From contig DAOVXU010000137.1 of the NCBI GenBank assembly GCA_030635995.1, forward strand, positions 1-5,041: a DNA stretch of 5,041 bases, given 5' to 3'. Positions 1-5,041 of the stretch are shown piece by piece. The notes under the pieces were generated by a model. That model was not told the origin of the DNA and searched no databases. It saw only the letters and a list, made by a program, of their open reading frames with translations. How positions within the stretch are numbered: position 1 is the first letter of the stretch; each line of letters opens with the position of its first letter. Both the position numbers and the translations under genes were made by a program. Origin of the DNA: Arcobacter sp. (GTDB lineage Bacteria; Campylobacterota; Campylobacteria; Campylobacterales; Arcobacteraceae).

Positions 1-518
1 AAAACAATATATTCTGGTGCTATCTCAAAAAAAGTAGGATATATATTAAAAATCCACCCTAAATATACTATCCATAAAAGTATCGCACCAAGAGGAGTAG
101 GAATACCAACAAAATACTTTCCAACTTCACCAGCTTCAGCTTCAATATTAAATTGTATCAATCTTCTTAAACCTGAAATGATATAATATACAAATGCAAA
201 TATAATAATAGGTGTATTTAAAAATAGTTCTTTTCCATCAATAACACCAAAATATATAAACATTGCAGGTACAATTACAAAAGATAAAAAATCAGCATAT
301 GAATCAAGCTGTACACCAAATTCCGTTGAAAGTTGATATTTCCTAGCGATTTTACCATCTATTATATCAAAAGCACCTCCAAGCCAAGCAAAAAGTGCTG
401 CTCCAAAAAACTCTCCATGAGTTAAAAAATACATAGCTATAATTCCTGAAGCTATATTAAAAAATGTAACTAAATTAGCTAAATTAAAATGGTTATTTTT
501 GTCAAATAAAAATGTCAT
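1..518 (-). CDS. pssA: CDP-alcohol phosphatidyltransferase, probable phosphatidylserine synthase (partial, C-terminus missing)
   Basis: An integral membrane enzyme expected to transfer a phosphatidyl group from CDP-diacylglycerol to an alcohol, most likely L-serine, in phospholipid synthesis at the inner membrane. My translation gives 172 residues with no stop before the window edge; bacterial relatives are usually somewhat over 200 residues, so the last part is missing. The family signature D-x2-D-G-x2-A-R-x8-G-x3-D-x3-D is complete (D51, D54, G55, A58, R59, G68, D72, D76). Hydrophobic segments lie near residues 13-32, 37-50, 78-92, 103-117 and 142-158. The stretch EFGVQLDSYAD and the later GIPTP (138-142) resemble PssA more than PgsA, which is why I prefer serine as acceptor, but the substrate is inferred. 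The ATG (518-516) overlaps the TGA of the upstream cyclase gene as ATGA. An AGGG lies 13 bases upstream, rather far for a good ribosome site, so coupling is likely. Confidence 0.85.
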   Translation of the reverse strand, partial: MTFLFDKNNHFNLANLVTFFNIASGIIAMYFLTHGEFFGAALFAWLGGAFDIIDGKIARKYQLSTEFGVQLDSYADFLSFVIVPAMFIYFGVIDGKELFLNTPIIIFAFVYYIISGLRRLIQFNIEAEAGEVGKYFVGIPTPLGAILLWIVYLGWIFNIYPTFFEIAPEYIV

Positions 519-1582
519 ATCGTATATTGATCCCTTCCGTTTTCTTTTGAATGATATAGTTTATCATCTGCTGCTTTATAAAGCTCTTTAATTTCTTTAT
601 TAATTGAATTATTATCAACCAAAGTTACACCCATAGATATTGTTAAATACCCTGTAGCACTTGCAGTGTGTGGTATTTGCAAATTTTTAATATTTAATTG
701 TAAATTATCAAGTGACTTTTTTAACTTTGAAATTGTAATATCAAATATAATTACACCAAATTCCTCTCCACCAATTCTAAATATATATTCGTATTGTTTA
801 TTAAAACTTTTTCTTAAAGTATTTGCCACACTTTTAATAACCATATCTCCCATATCATGCCCATAAGTATCATTAAATGGCTTAAAAAAATCAATGTCAA
901 GCATCACAAAAGCACATTTCCAATTATTTTCTTTTGCAATAATTGTCATCTTAGAAAATATTAAATCAAAATGTTTTCTATTATAAAGATTCGTAAGACC
1001 ATCCGTAATAGAATCTATCTTATATTTATTTGTTAGTTTTTCTAGTTCTGTATGTTTTTGTAAAGAAAGATATATAATATAAGCTACAAGTGCCAGAGAC
1101 ATTAATAAAATAATAATTAAACTATATTTTAAATACTCATTCATCTGTTTATATTTTTCTAAAAATACTTTCCTTTGAGAAGAAGCTACATTTACTTCAT
1201 ATTCAATTATATTATTTATATTTAATACAATATTTAGGAATAATTTAGAATCGTATCTTTTAAATGATTTTAAAATTTTTAGATCTATTTTTTTTAATAT
1301 CGCTTTCTCTTTATTAGTTTTATAACTTTTATAATAATAGTTCCAACCTTCTGATATCTTTTTTTTATCTTTTTTTAGCAGTTTGTTAATATAAATAGCC
1401 TTATCATATATATTTACAATATTATGTAATTTATGTACTGGTATAAATGTACCAAAATAAAGGTTATCAATCTGTTTTTTTAATTTATCTATTTGATTAA
1501 AAAATAAAAAACTACTAAATATTAAAGATACTATAATCACTATAGGTAAAATAAAAAATCTTTTATTATTAAATATATTCAT
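515..1582 (-). CDS. Membrane-anchored GGDEF diguanylate cyclase
   Basis: Predicted to make cyclic di-GMP from two GTP in response to a signal sensed outside the cytoplasmic membrane. The 355-residue protein has a membrane helix at about 8-28, a charged, helix-rich periplasmic region at about 29-152, a second membrane helix at about 153-173, a short linker, and a GGDEF domain from about 188 to the end. Catalytic features are intact: D-x-L-T-x-L-x-N-R at 194-202, metal-binding D229, the F-K-x2-N-D block (233-238, with N237 and D246 at guanine-contact positions), the active-site motif GGEEF at 271-275, and the terminal ADDKLYHSKENGR (338-350). The inhibitory RxxD site expected just before GGEEF reads KQYE (262-265) and looks lost. 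The periplasmic part, with PVHKL near 48-52, recalls four-helix-bundle chemoreceptor sensors; this is a weak resemblance. The start overlaps the upstream gene by 14 bases and has no strong Shine-Dalgarno. The ligand and downstream effector are unknown. Confidence 0.93.
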   Translation of the reverse strand: MNIFNNKRFFILPIVIIVSLIFSSFLFFNQIDKLKKQIDNLYFGTFIPVHKLHNIVNIYDKAIYINKLLKKDKKKISEGWNYYYKSYKTNKEKAILKKIDLKILKSFKRYDSKLFLNIVLNINNIIEYEVNVASSQRKVFLEKYKQMNEYLKYSLIIILLMSLALVAYIIYLSLQKHTELEKLTNKYKIDSITDGLTNLYNRKHFDLIFSKMTIIAKENNWKCAFVMLDIDFFKPFNDTYGHDMGDMVIKSVANTLRKSFNKQYEYIFRIGGEEFGVIIFDITISKLKKSLDNLQLNIKNLQIPHTASATGYLTISMGVTLVDNNSINKEIKELYKAADDKLYHSKENGRDQYTI

Positions 1583-2027
1583 ATAACTTTTCTATTTGAT
1601 TTTCATTAAATATTTTAATTCCATTATATTGAAGTGTATTTGCTGCTATCCCTATTCCATCAATAAGTGTTGAAGAAAATGTTCCATCATATATTTTTAT
1701 ATTTCCACAAGAGGGTGATTTAGATTTTAGCAATGCAATCTTTATATCATACTTTTTACAAATATCTAAACTATTTATTGCTCCAGATTTAAAAAAATCT
1801 GTAGTTTCAATACCATATTCATTTTCTATTTTCAATGGATTATGACTAATTATTTCAGAAGGTATTCTAGGTACTATCATCCCTCCATCAACTTCAGGAC
1901 ATACAGGAAATATCTCAAAAATTTCATTTAATTTATCTAAATTATCTATTAAATTATTTCCTCCATCATATTTTACGTTCATCCCTAATAAACAAGAACT
2001 TACTAATAATTTTGGTTTATTAATCAT
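1569..2027 (-). CDS. DUF523 / TudS-like [4Fe-4S] thiouracil desulfidase family protein
   Basis: A 152-residue stand-alone DUF523 domain. The best-known member, TudS, removes sulfur from 2-thiouracil using a [4Fe-4S] cluster held by three cysteines; RudS, a fusion of this domain to DUF1722, removes sulfur from 4-thiouridine in tRNA. The family motifs are all visible: SSCLLG (C12), the YDGG at 20-23, PVCPEVDGG (C43, with E45), and the LKSKSPSCG block (C107). These three cysteines are the expected cluster ligands. No DUF1722 partner domain is present, so action on free thio-bases is more likely than direct action on tRNA, but the substrate is an inference. The ATG (2027-2025) lies inside the last codons of the ttcA-like gene (8-base overlap) and has no recognisable Shine-Dalgarno, so its translation probably depends on ribosomes finishing that gene. 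The 3' end overlaps the cyclase gene by 14 bases. Family assignment is firm; function is moderate. Confidence 0.88.
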   Translation of the reverse strand: MINKPKLLVSSCLLGMNVKYDGGNNLIDNLDKLNEIFEIFPVCPEVDGGMIVPRIPSEIISHNPLKIENEYGIETTDFFKSGAINSLDICKKYDIKIALLKSKSPSCGNIKIYDGTFSSTLIDGIGIAANTLQYNGIKIFNENQIEKLYEYI

Positions 2028-2802
2028 CTTGAGTATCTAATTCATCAATATCAAAAAAAGTATTTGGATGAAAGTTTTTAAATGCAGCTTTCATAGAGAT
2101 AAATATTTGAGGGTTTTCCTCTTCAAGTTTGGCTAAAAGTTCTTTTGTATTTTGTCTAGCATGTGGCATTTTTATATCCATTCTCATAGCAGGGCAAGAT
2201 TCATCTCCAATAACACCTATTTCATTTGCACTAGCAAAGGCACGAAGTTGTCTTTCTCTACAAAAAATCAATGGTCTTATAACCATAAGTCCATTATTAG
2301 CTTTATAAATTGGAGGCATAGATCTCATACTACCATTATAAAAGAAATTCATAAAAAAACTCTCCATAGCATCATCTAAATGATGTCCAAGAGCCAATTT
2401 ATTATATCCACCTTCAAGAGCATATGTATATAAATAGCCTCTTCGCATACGAGATACAAAACTACAAAAAGAACTATTCTTTCGTATTTTTTCTTTAGAT
2501 ATTTCAAATATTTTTGTATCAATGATCTCATGATCTATATCATACTCTTTACAATGATCTGATAAAAATTGAACCTCTTCTCCCATACCATATGTTATAG
2601 TAACTGCTTTAAATTCAAATCTAAAAGGAGCTTTTCTTTGCATTCTTTTTAAAGCATGAATCAACGTCAAAGAGTCTTTTCCTCCAGAAAATCCAACTAA
2701 AACCTTATCACCCTCTTTTATTAAAGAATATTCGGCATTTGTTCTACCAATCACAGTAGTTAATTTTTTACTTAAATCTAACAGTTTATAATCCTTTATC
2801 AA
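2020..2802 (-). CDS. ttcA: TtcA-like tRNA 2-thiocytidine synthetase (PP-loop ATPase)
   Basis: Expected to activate cytidine 32 of certain tRNAs with ATP and replace its oxygen by sulfur (s2C32). The PP-loop SGGKDS sits at 39-44. The TtcA hallmarks follow: the CSFVSRMRRG block (113-122), LGHHLDDAMESFF (138-150), the G-S-M-R-S-M-P-P stretch (157-164), VIRPLIFCRE (174-183) and a late cysteine C203. TtcA enzymes hold a [4Fe-4S] cluster with a C-x2-C pair plus a later Cys; here the second of the pair is Val116 (codon GTA), so one expected ligand is missing. C84 and C181 are the other cysteines present. At up to 260 residues it is shorter than E. coli TtcA, mainly at the N-terminus. The listed start is TTG, directly after an in-frame TAA; a CTG at 2784-2782 has the better ribosome site. 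It is the first gene of the four-gene overlapping run. The PP-loop family is certain; the exact tRNA target is inferred. Confidence 0.88.
   Translation of the reverse strand: MIKDYKLLDLSKKLTTVIGRTNAEYSLIKEGDKVLVGFSGGKDSLTLIHALKRMQRKAPFRFEFKAVTITYGMGEEVQFLSDHCKEYDIDHEIIDTKIFEISKEKIRKNSSFCSFVSRMRRGYLYTYALEGGYNKLALGHHLDDAMESFFMNFFYNGSMRSMPPIYKANNGLMVIRPLIFCRERQLRAFASANEIGVIGDESCPAMRMDIKMPHARQNTKELLAKLEEENPQIFISMKAAFKNFHPNTFFDIDELDTQDD
2792..2797 (-). promoter_or_regulatory. Ribosome binding site that bears on the ttcA start choice
   Basis: The minus strand reads AAAGGA here, the same core seen before rplQ and rpoA. It lies downstream of the TTG codon (2802-2800) and seven bases upstream of an in-frame CTG (2784-2782). 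A start at that CTG would drop only six residues and leave the conserved domain whole. No similar motif precedes the TTG. CTG starts are rare, so this stays a hint. Confidence 0.4.
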
Positions 2803-2814
2803 TTATATAATTGA
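2799..2814. repeat. 16-base perfect palindrome over the ttcA 5' end
   Basis: TCAATTATATAATTGA equals its own reverse complement. It lies between the proposed -10 element and the ribosome site and covers the TTG codon. Its position would suit an operator for a dimeric regulator around the transcription start. Perfect palindromes of this size can arise by chance in such A/T-rich DNA, so the role is speculative. Confidence 0.35.
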
Positions 2815-2815
2815 A

Positions 2816-2824
2816 AGTATAACA
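2816..2824 (-). promoter_or_regulatory. Probable extended -10 promoter for the ttcA-led operon
   Basis: The minus strand reads TG-T-TATACT, an extended -10 box one base off the TATAAT consensus. A run of seven T lies two bases upstream, matching the T-rich promoter style described for Campylobacter, where a -35 box is weak or absent; I see no good -35 here. Transcription would start near 2809, leaving a leader of roughly 7 bases to the TTG or 25 bases to the CTG start. Confidence 0.55.
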
Positions 2825-2825
2825 T

Positions 2826-2863
2826 AAAAAAAGGGTTAGTAGAAAATCTACTAACCCTTTTTT
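2826..2863 (-). terminator. Intrinsic terminator of the rpsK-rpsD-rpoA-rplQ operon
   Basis: The arms 2827-2843 and 2847-2863 are perfect reverse complements (17 base pairs) around a three-base loop. The core is 11 pairs including three G-C pairs at its base; the outer six pairs are A-T. Read on the minus strand, the hairpin is followed by seven T (2832-2826). It starts 20 bases after the rplQ stop codon. Because the other arm ends in six T on the plus strand, it could also stop transcription coming from the opposite direction. Confidence 0.93.
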
Positions 2864-2883
2864 AACAATATTATAAAATAATA

Positions 2884-3234
2884 CTATACAAATGAAATAT
2901 AAGCCATTTGTGTAGCATCACCCCTTCTAATTCTTGTTTTAATTATTGAAGTATATCCACCATTTCTCTCTTTATACTTTGGTGCAATTTCATTTAATAA
3001 TTTTTTAGTTTGTTCTTTATCTTGTAAAGATGCAAAAACTAGTCTATGTGCATTTAAGTCATCAACTCTTGCTTTTGTTACTAATCTTTCTATATATCTT
3101 TGTAATTCTTTTGCTTTTGGAACTGTAGTTTCAATTCTTTCTCTTTCAATTAAAGCAATTGCCATATTTTTTAACAATGCTTTTCTGTGAGAAGAAGTTC
3201 TACTAAGCTTTCTATATCCGTGCTTATGTCTCAT
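2884..3234 (-). CDS. rplQ: 50S ribosomal protein L17
   Basis: A structural protein of the large ribosomal subunit. The 116-residue protein has the typical L17 N-terminus (MRHKHGYRKLSRTSSHRKA) followed by LLKNMAIALIERERIETT and the basic helix KAKELQRYIERLVTKAR. The length matches the short bacterial form with no C-terminal extension. The ATG at 3234 is preceded by AAAGGA at five bases, and 18 bases separate it from the rpoA stop. It is the last gene of the alpha-type ribosomal operon and is followed by a strong terminator hairpin, so it should be made on the same mRNA as rpoA. The identification is secure. Confidence 0.98.
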   Translation of the reverse strand: MRHKHGYRKLSRTSSHRKALLKNMAIALIERERIETTVPKAKELQRYIERLVTKARVDDLNAHRLVFASLQDKEQTKKLLNEIAPKYKERNGGYTSIIKTRIRRGDATQMAYISFV

Positions 3235-3252
3235 AACTATCCTTTATATCTA

Positions 3253-4257
3253 CTAAGCTTTTAATTGCTCTAGTTTTTTTCTTAAAGCTGAAGCAATATC
3301 TTCTGGTAATGTATCTTCGATTGGGTAACCCAAAGATGCAAATTTTTCTGCAATCTCTTCTAACGATTTTTTACCTAAGTTTTTAATATTTTTAACTTCT
3401 ACTTCACTCATCAATACTAAATCACCTACATACTTAATTTTAGCTCTATCTAAAGAGTTAAAACTTCTTGCACTTAAATTTAGTTCATCAATCTTAACTA
3501 CTAAGTCTTTTAAATCAATATCAGACTCTTCTGTTTCAGCTTCAACAATTTGAACCTCAGAAAGGTTAAATACTTTATTAAAAACTGACATTTGATCATA
3601 CATAACTGTAATTGATTCTTTAAAAGCATCAATTGGAGATATTTGACCATCTGTTTCTATTCTAAATACAGCTTTTTCAAAATTAGGATTGTCTTCTACA
3701 AGAATTTTTTCAATCTCATATGTTACTTTTTTTACTGGTGTAAAAAATGCATCAATTGGTATATATTCTTTTCCAACCATATCTCTAATCTCTTCAGATG
3801 ATACATATCCAATACCTTTTTGAACAATTATAGAAAATGTCAAATTATGATCATCATTAATAGTTGCCAAATAGTTATCTTCACTAACTACAGTAATATC
3901 ATCATTTGATAAATCCGCACCTGTAATAGTTTGTTTTGAATTAAAAGTATATTTTACTTCAATTTGATCTTCACCATTATTAATCTTAAATTTCATATTT
4001 TTAAGATTTATAACAAACATTGAAATATCTTCAAGCATACCTCTTACAGTATCAAACTCATGAGTTGCACCTTCAATATTTACAGCTATTACAGAGTATC
4101 CAACAGAACTACTCATTAATAATCTTCTTAATGGATGCGCTAAAGTTATAGCATAACCACTTTCAAAAGGATAAGCACTAATTTTTGCTACATTAGTAGA
4201 AACTTGTTCAATTTCAACTTCAGTAGGTAAAAATGGTGCTGTTACAAATTTTTTCAT
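3253..4257 (-). CDS. rpoA: DNA-directed RNA polymerase subunit alpha
   Basis: The alpha subunit dimerises to begin RNA polymerase assembly and contacts upstream promoter DNA and activators. The 334-residue protein has the usual layout: N-terminal domain about 1-235, with the dimerisation signature ITLAHPLRRLL (37-47) and EFDTVRGMLED (67-77); an acidic linker about 238-250; and a C-terminal domain about 251-334. In the C-terminal domain, R264 and N267 correspond to the DNA-contacting R265 and N268 of E. coli, and NLGKKSL (293-299) is conserved. Residue D270 stands where E. coli has K271, so minor-groove contacts may differ a little. The ATG has AAAGGA seven to eight bases upstream. The gene ends with two TAG stop codons in a row, 18 bases before rplQ. 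The many Val, Ile and acidic residues fit a Campylobacterota alpha subunit. The identification is secure. Confidence 0.99.
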   Translation of the reverse strand: MKKFVTAPFLPTEVEIEQVSTNVAKISAYPFESGYAITLAHPLRRLLMSSSVGYSVIAVNIEGATHEFDTVRGMLEDISMFVINLKNMKFKINNGEDQIEVKYTFNSKQTITGADLSNDDITVVSEDNYLATINDDHNLTFSIIVQKGIGYVSSEEIRDMVGKEYIPIDAFFTPVKKVTYEIEKILVEDNPNFEKAVFRIETDGQISPIDAFKESITVMYDQMSVFNKVFNLSEVQIVEAETEESDIDLKDLVVKIDELNLSARSFNSLDRAKIKYVGDLVLMSEVEVKNIKNLGKKSLEEIAEKFASLGYPIEDTLPEDIASALRKKLEQLKA

Positions 4258-4275
4258 TCTATTATCCTTTTTTTA

Positions 4276-4902
4276 TTATTTAGAATATAACTCTACAATT
4301 AATCTTTCTTCAACAGGAATAACTACTTCTTCTCTTGTAGGGATTCTTGTAAATGTTCCAGATACTTTAACTTTATCAACTTCAACCCAATCAACCATAC
4401 CAGTTTGATTTGTAAGCTCTAAAGCTCTTAAGATTTGAGTATTAGTTTTAGATTTTTCTCTAATATCAATTTTTTGTCCAGCTTTTACTACAAAAGAAGG
4501 AATATCTACTTTTTTACCATCAACTAAAACATGTCCATGTGTTACAAATTGTCTAGCATTTGCTCTTGTTGTAGCAAATCCCATTCTAAACACAACATTA
4601 TCAAGTCTTGTTTCAATTAATGTAATTAAGTTAGATCCGGTATTACCTTCACTTCTTGCTGCTTCTTTAAAATATTTTCTGAATTGTTTTTCAGATACAC
4701 CATAAAGAATTTTTGCTTTTTGCTTTTCTTGAAGTTGTGTACCATACTCAGATAGTTTTGTTCTTCTTTGTCCATGTTGCCCAGGAGCAAATGGTCTTTT
4801 TTCTAAAGCACTTTTTCCGTTAAGTCTTCTCTCACCTTTTAATCCAAGGTCAGCATTAAGTCTTCTTTCTAATTTCTCTACAGGTCCTCTATATCTTGCC
4901 AT
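4276..4902 (-). CDS. rpsD: 30S ribosomal protein S4
   Basis: A primary 16S rRNA binding protein that starts small-subunit assembly; in some bacteria it also represses its own operon by binding the mRNA. The 208-residue length is standard. The N-terminal domain (MARYRGPVEKLERRL) carries no cysteine at all, so this is the zinc-free form of S4. The S4 RNA-binding fold spans about 97-160, with ETRLDNVVFRMGFATTRANAR (about 96-116) and VTHGHVLVDGKKV. The ATG at 4902 is preceded by AAGGAAG, which overlaps the TAA stop of rpsK, so the two genes are probably coupled. An 18-base gap leads to rpoA. No leader that could serve as an S4 target is visible, because the start of the operon lies outside the window. 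The identification is secure. Confidence 0.98.
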   Translation of the reverse strand: MARYRGPVEKLERRLNADLGLKGERRLNGKSALEKRPFAPGQHGQRRTKLSEYGTQLQEKQKAKILYGVSEKQFRKYFKEAARSEGNTGSNLITLIETRLDNVVFRMGFATTRANARQFVTHGHVLVDGKKVDIPSFVVKAGQKIDIREKSKTNTQILRALELTNQTGMVDWVEVDKVKVSGTFTRIPTREEVVIPVEERLIVELYSK

Positions 4903-4911
4903 ATTACTTCC

Positions 4912-5041
4912 TTACACTCTTCTTCGTTTTGGTGGTCTACAACCATTATGTGGTAATGGAGTAACATCTTTGAACCATTTAACATTGATACCTTCAATAG
5001 CACCAATTGCTTTAACAGCAGTGTCTCTACCAGAACCTGGT
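4912..5041 (-). CDS. rpsK: 30S ribosomal protein S11 (partial, C-terminal 42 residues)
   Basis: Only the last 42 residues and the TAA stop are in the window; the N-terminal two thirds lie beyond the right edge. The visible part, from PGSGRDTAVKA through DVTPLPHNGCRPPKRRRV, is the highly conserved S11 C-terminus, a basic tail that binds 16S rRNA in the platform of the small subunit. Its stop codon overlaps the Shine-Dalgarno of rpsD, nine bases before that start. The order rpsK, rpsD, rpoA, rplQ is the common bacterial arrangement. The identification is secure despite truncation. Confidence 0.97.
   Translation of the reverse strand, partial: PGSGRDTAVKAIGAIEGINVKWFKDVTPLPHNGCRPPKRRRV

Noticed and set aside
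666..866. Open frame of 66 codons on the plus strand
   Set aside because: It lies wholly inside the GGDEF-domain coding region of the cyclase on the opposite strand, covers its conserved motifs and resembles no protein I know. It is a shadow frame.
1569..1582. The 14-base gene overlap as a possible frameshift fusing DUF523 and the cyclase
   Set aside because: Both proteins are complete at their ends: DUF523 has its normal length and the cyclase begins with a membrane helix, so two separate genes are more likely.
2152..2379. Open frame of 75 codons on the plus strand
   Set aside because: It is antisense to the conserved C-terminal half of the ttcA-like gene and has a low-complexity Ser/His/Ile-rich product. 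It is a shadow frame.
2802..2807. Perfect TATAAT on the minus strand as the -10 box
   Set aside because: It shares its last base with the TTG codon, so transcription would begin inside the gene and near the AAAGGA, leaving no room for a working leader. It is better explained as part of the palindrome; the extended -10 at 2816-2824 fits better.
3209..3261. Direct repeat of 13 bases (TCTACTAAGCTTT) at 3209-3221 and 3249-3261
   Set aside because: One copy codes the conserved KLSR of L17 and the other spans the rpoA stop codons in a different frame. No third copy or spacer pattern was seen, so it is probably chance.
1..5041. Search for defence systems, mobile elements, CRISPR, tRNA genes or riboswitches
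   Set aside because: Genes fill nearly all of the window, and the only gap longer than 20 bases is 2803-2883, explained by a terminator and a promoter. No transposase, integrase, repeat array or RNA fold was seen.

Overview
The window looks like a chromosomal piece of a strongly A/T-rich bacterium, most likely a member of the Campylobacterota (Arcobacter-like). This rests on the RpoA and ribosomal protein sequences, the A/T-rich codon use with many Lys, Ile and Asn residues, and a T-tract plus extended -10 promoter. The genus is an inference from memory of related proteins, not from a search. All genes lie on the minus strand, so the biological order runs from high to low coordinates.

Right part (5041 down to 2884): the end of the conserved ribosomal alpha-type operon, in the order rpsK (S11, C-terminal part only), rpsD (S4), rpoA (RNA polymerase alpha) and rplQ (L17). 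Gaps are 9 to 18 bases, and rpsD, rpoA and rplQ each have a clear Shine-Dalgarno sequence. A strong hairpin with T-runs (2826-2863) closes the operon.

Middle (2883 down to 2800): an 81-base gap that holds the terminator and, directly after its T-run, a probable extended -10 promoter. A 16-base perfect palindrome covers the 5' end of the next gene.

Left part (2802 down to 1): four genes joined by short overlaps of 8, 14 and 4 bases. They are a TtcA-like tRNA 2-thiocytidine synthetase, a DUF523/TudS-like [4Fe-4S] desulfidase, a membrane-anchored GGDEF diguanylate cyclase, and a CDP-alcohol phosphatidyltransferase resembling phosphatidylserine synthase that runs off the left edge. The overlaps suggest one mRNA with translational coupling.

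The first two genes make a plausible thiolation/dethiolation pair: one puts sulfur on tRNA cytidine, the other belongs to a family that removes sulfur from thiouracil. The cyclase and the lipid enzyme are linked by position only. Points of interest are the thio-enzyme pairing, a Cys-to-Val change at an expected iron-sulfur ligand of TtcA, an uncertain non-ATG start for that gene, and a cyclase without a recognisable inhibitory I-site. I found no RNA genes, mobile elements, CRISPR arrays or clearly undescribed system.
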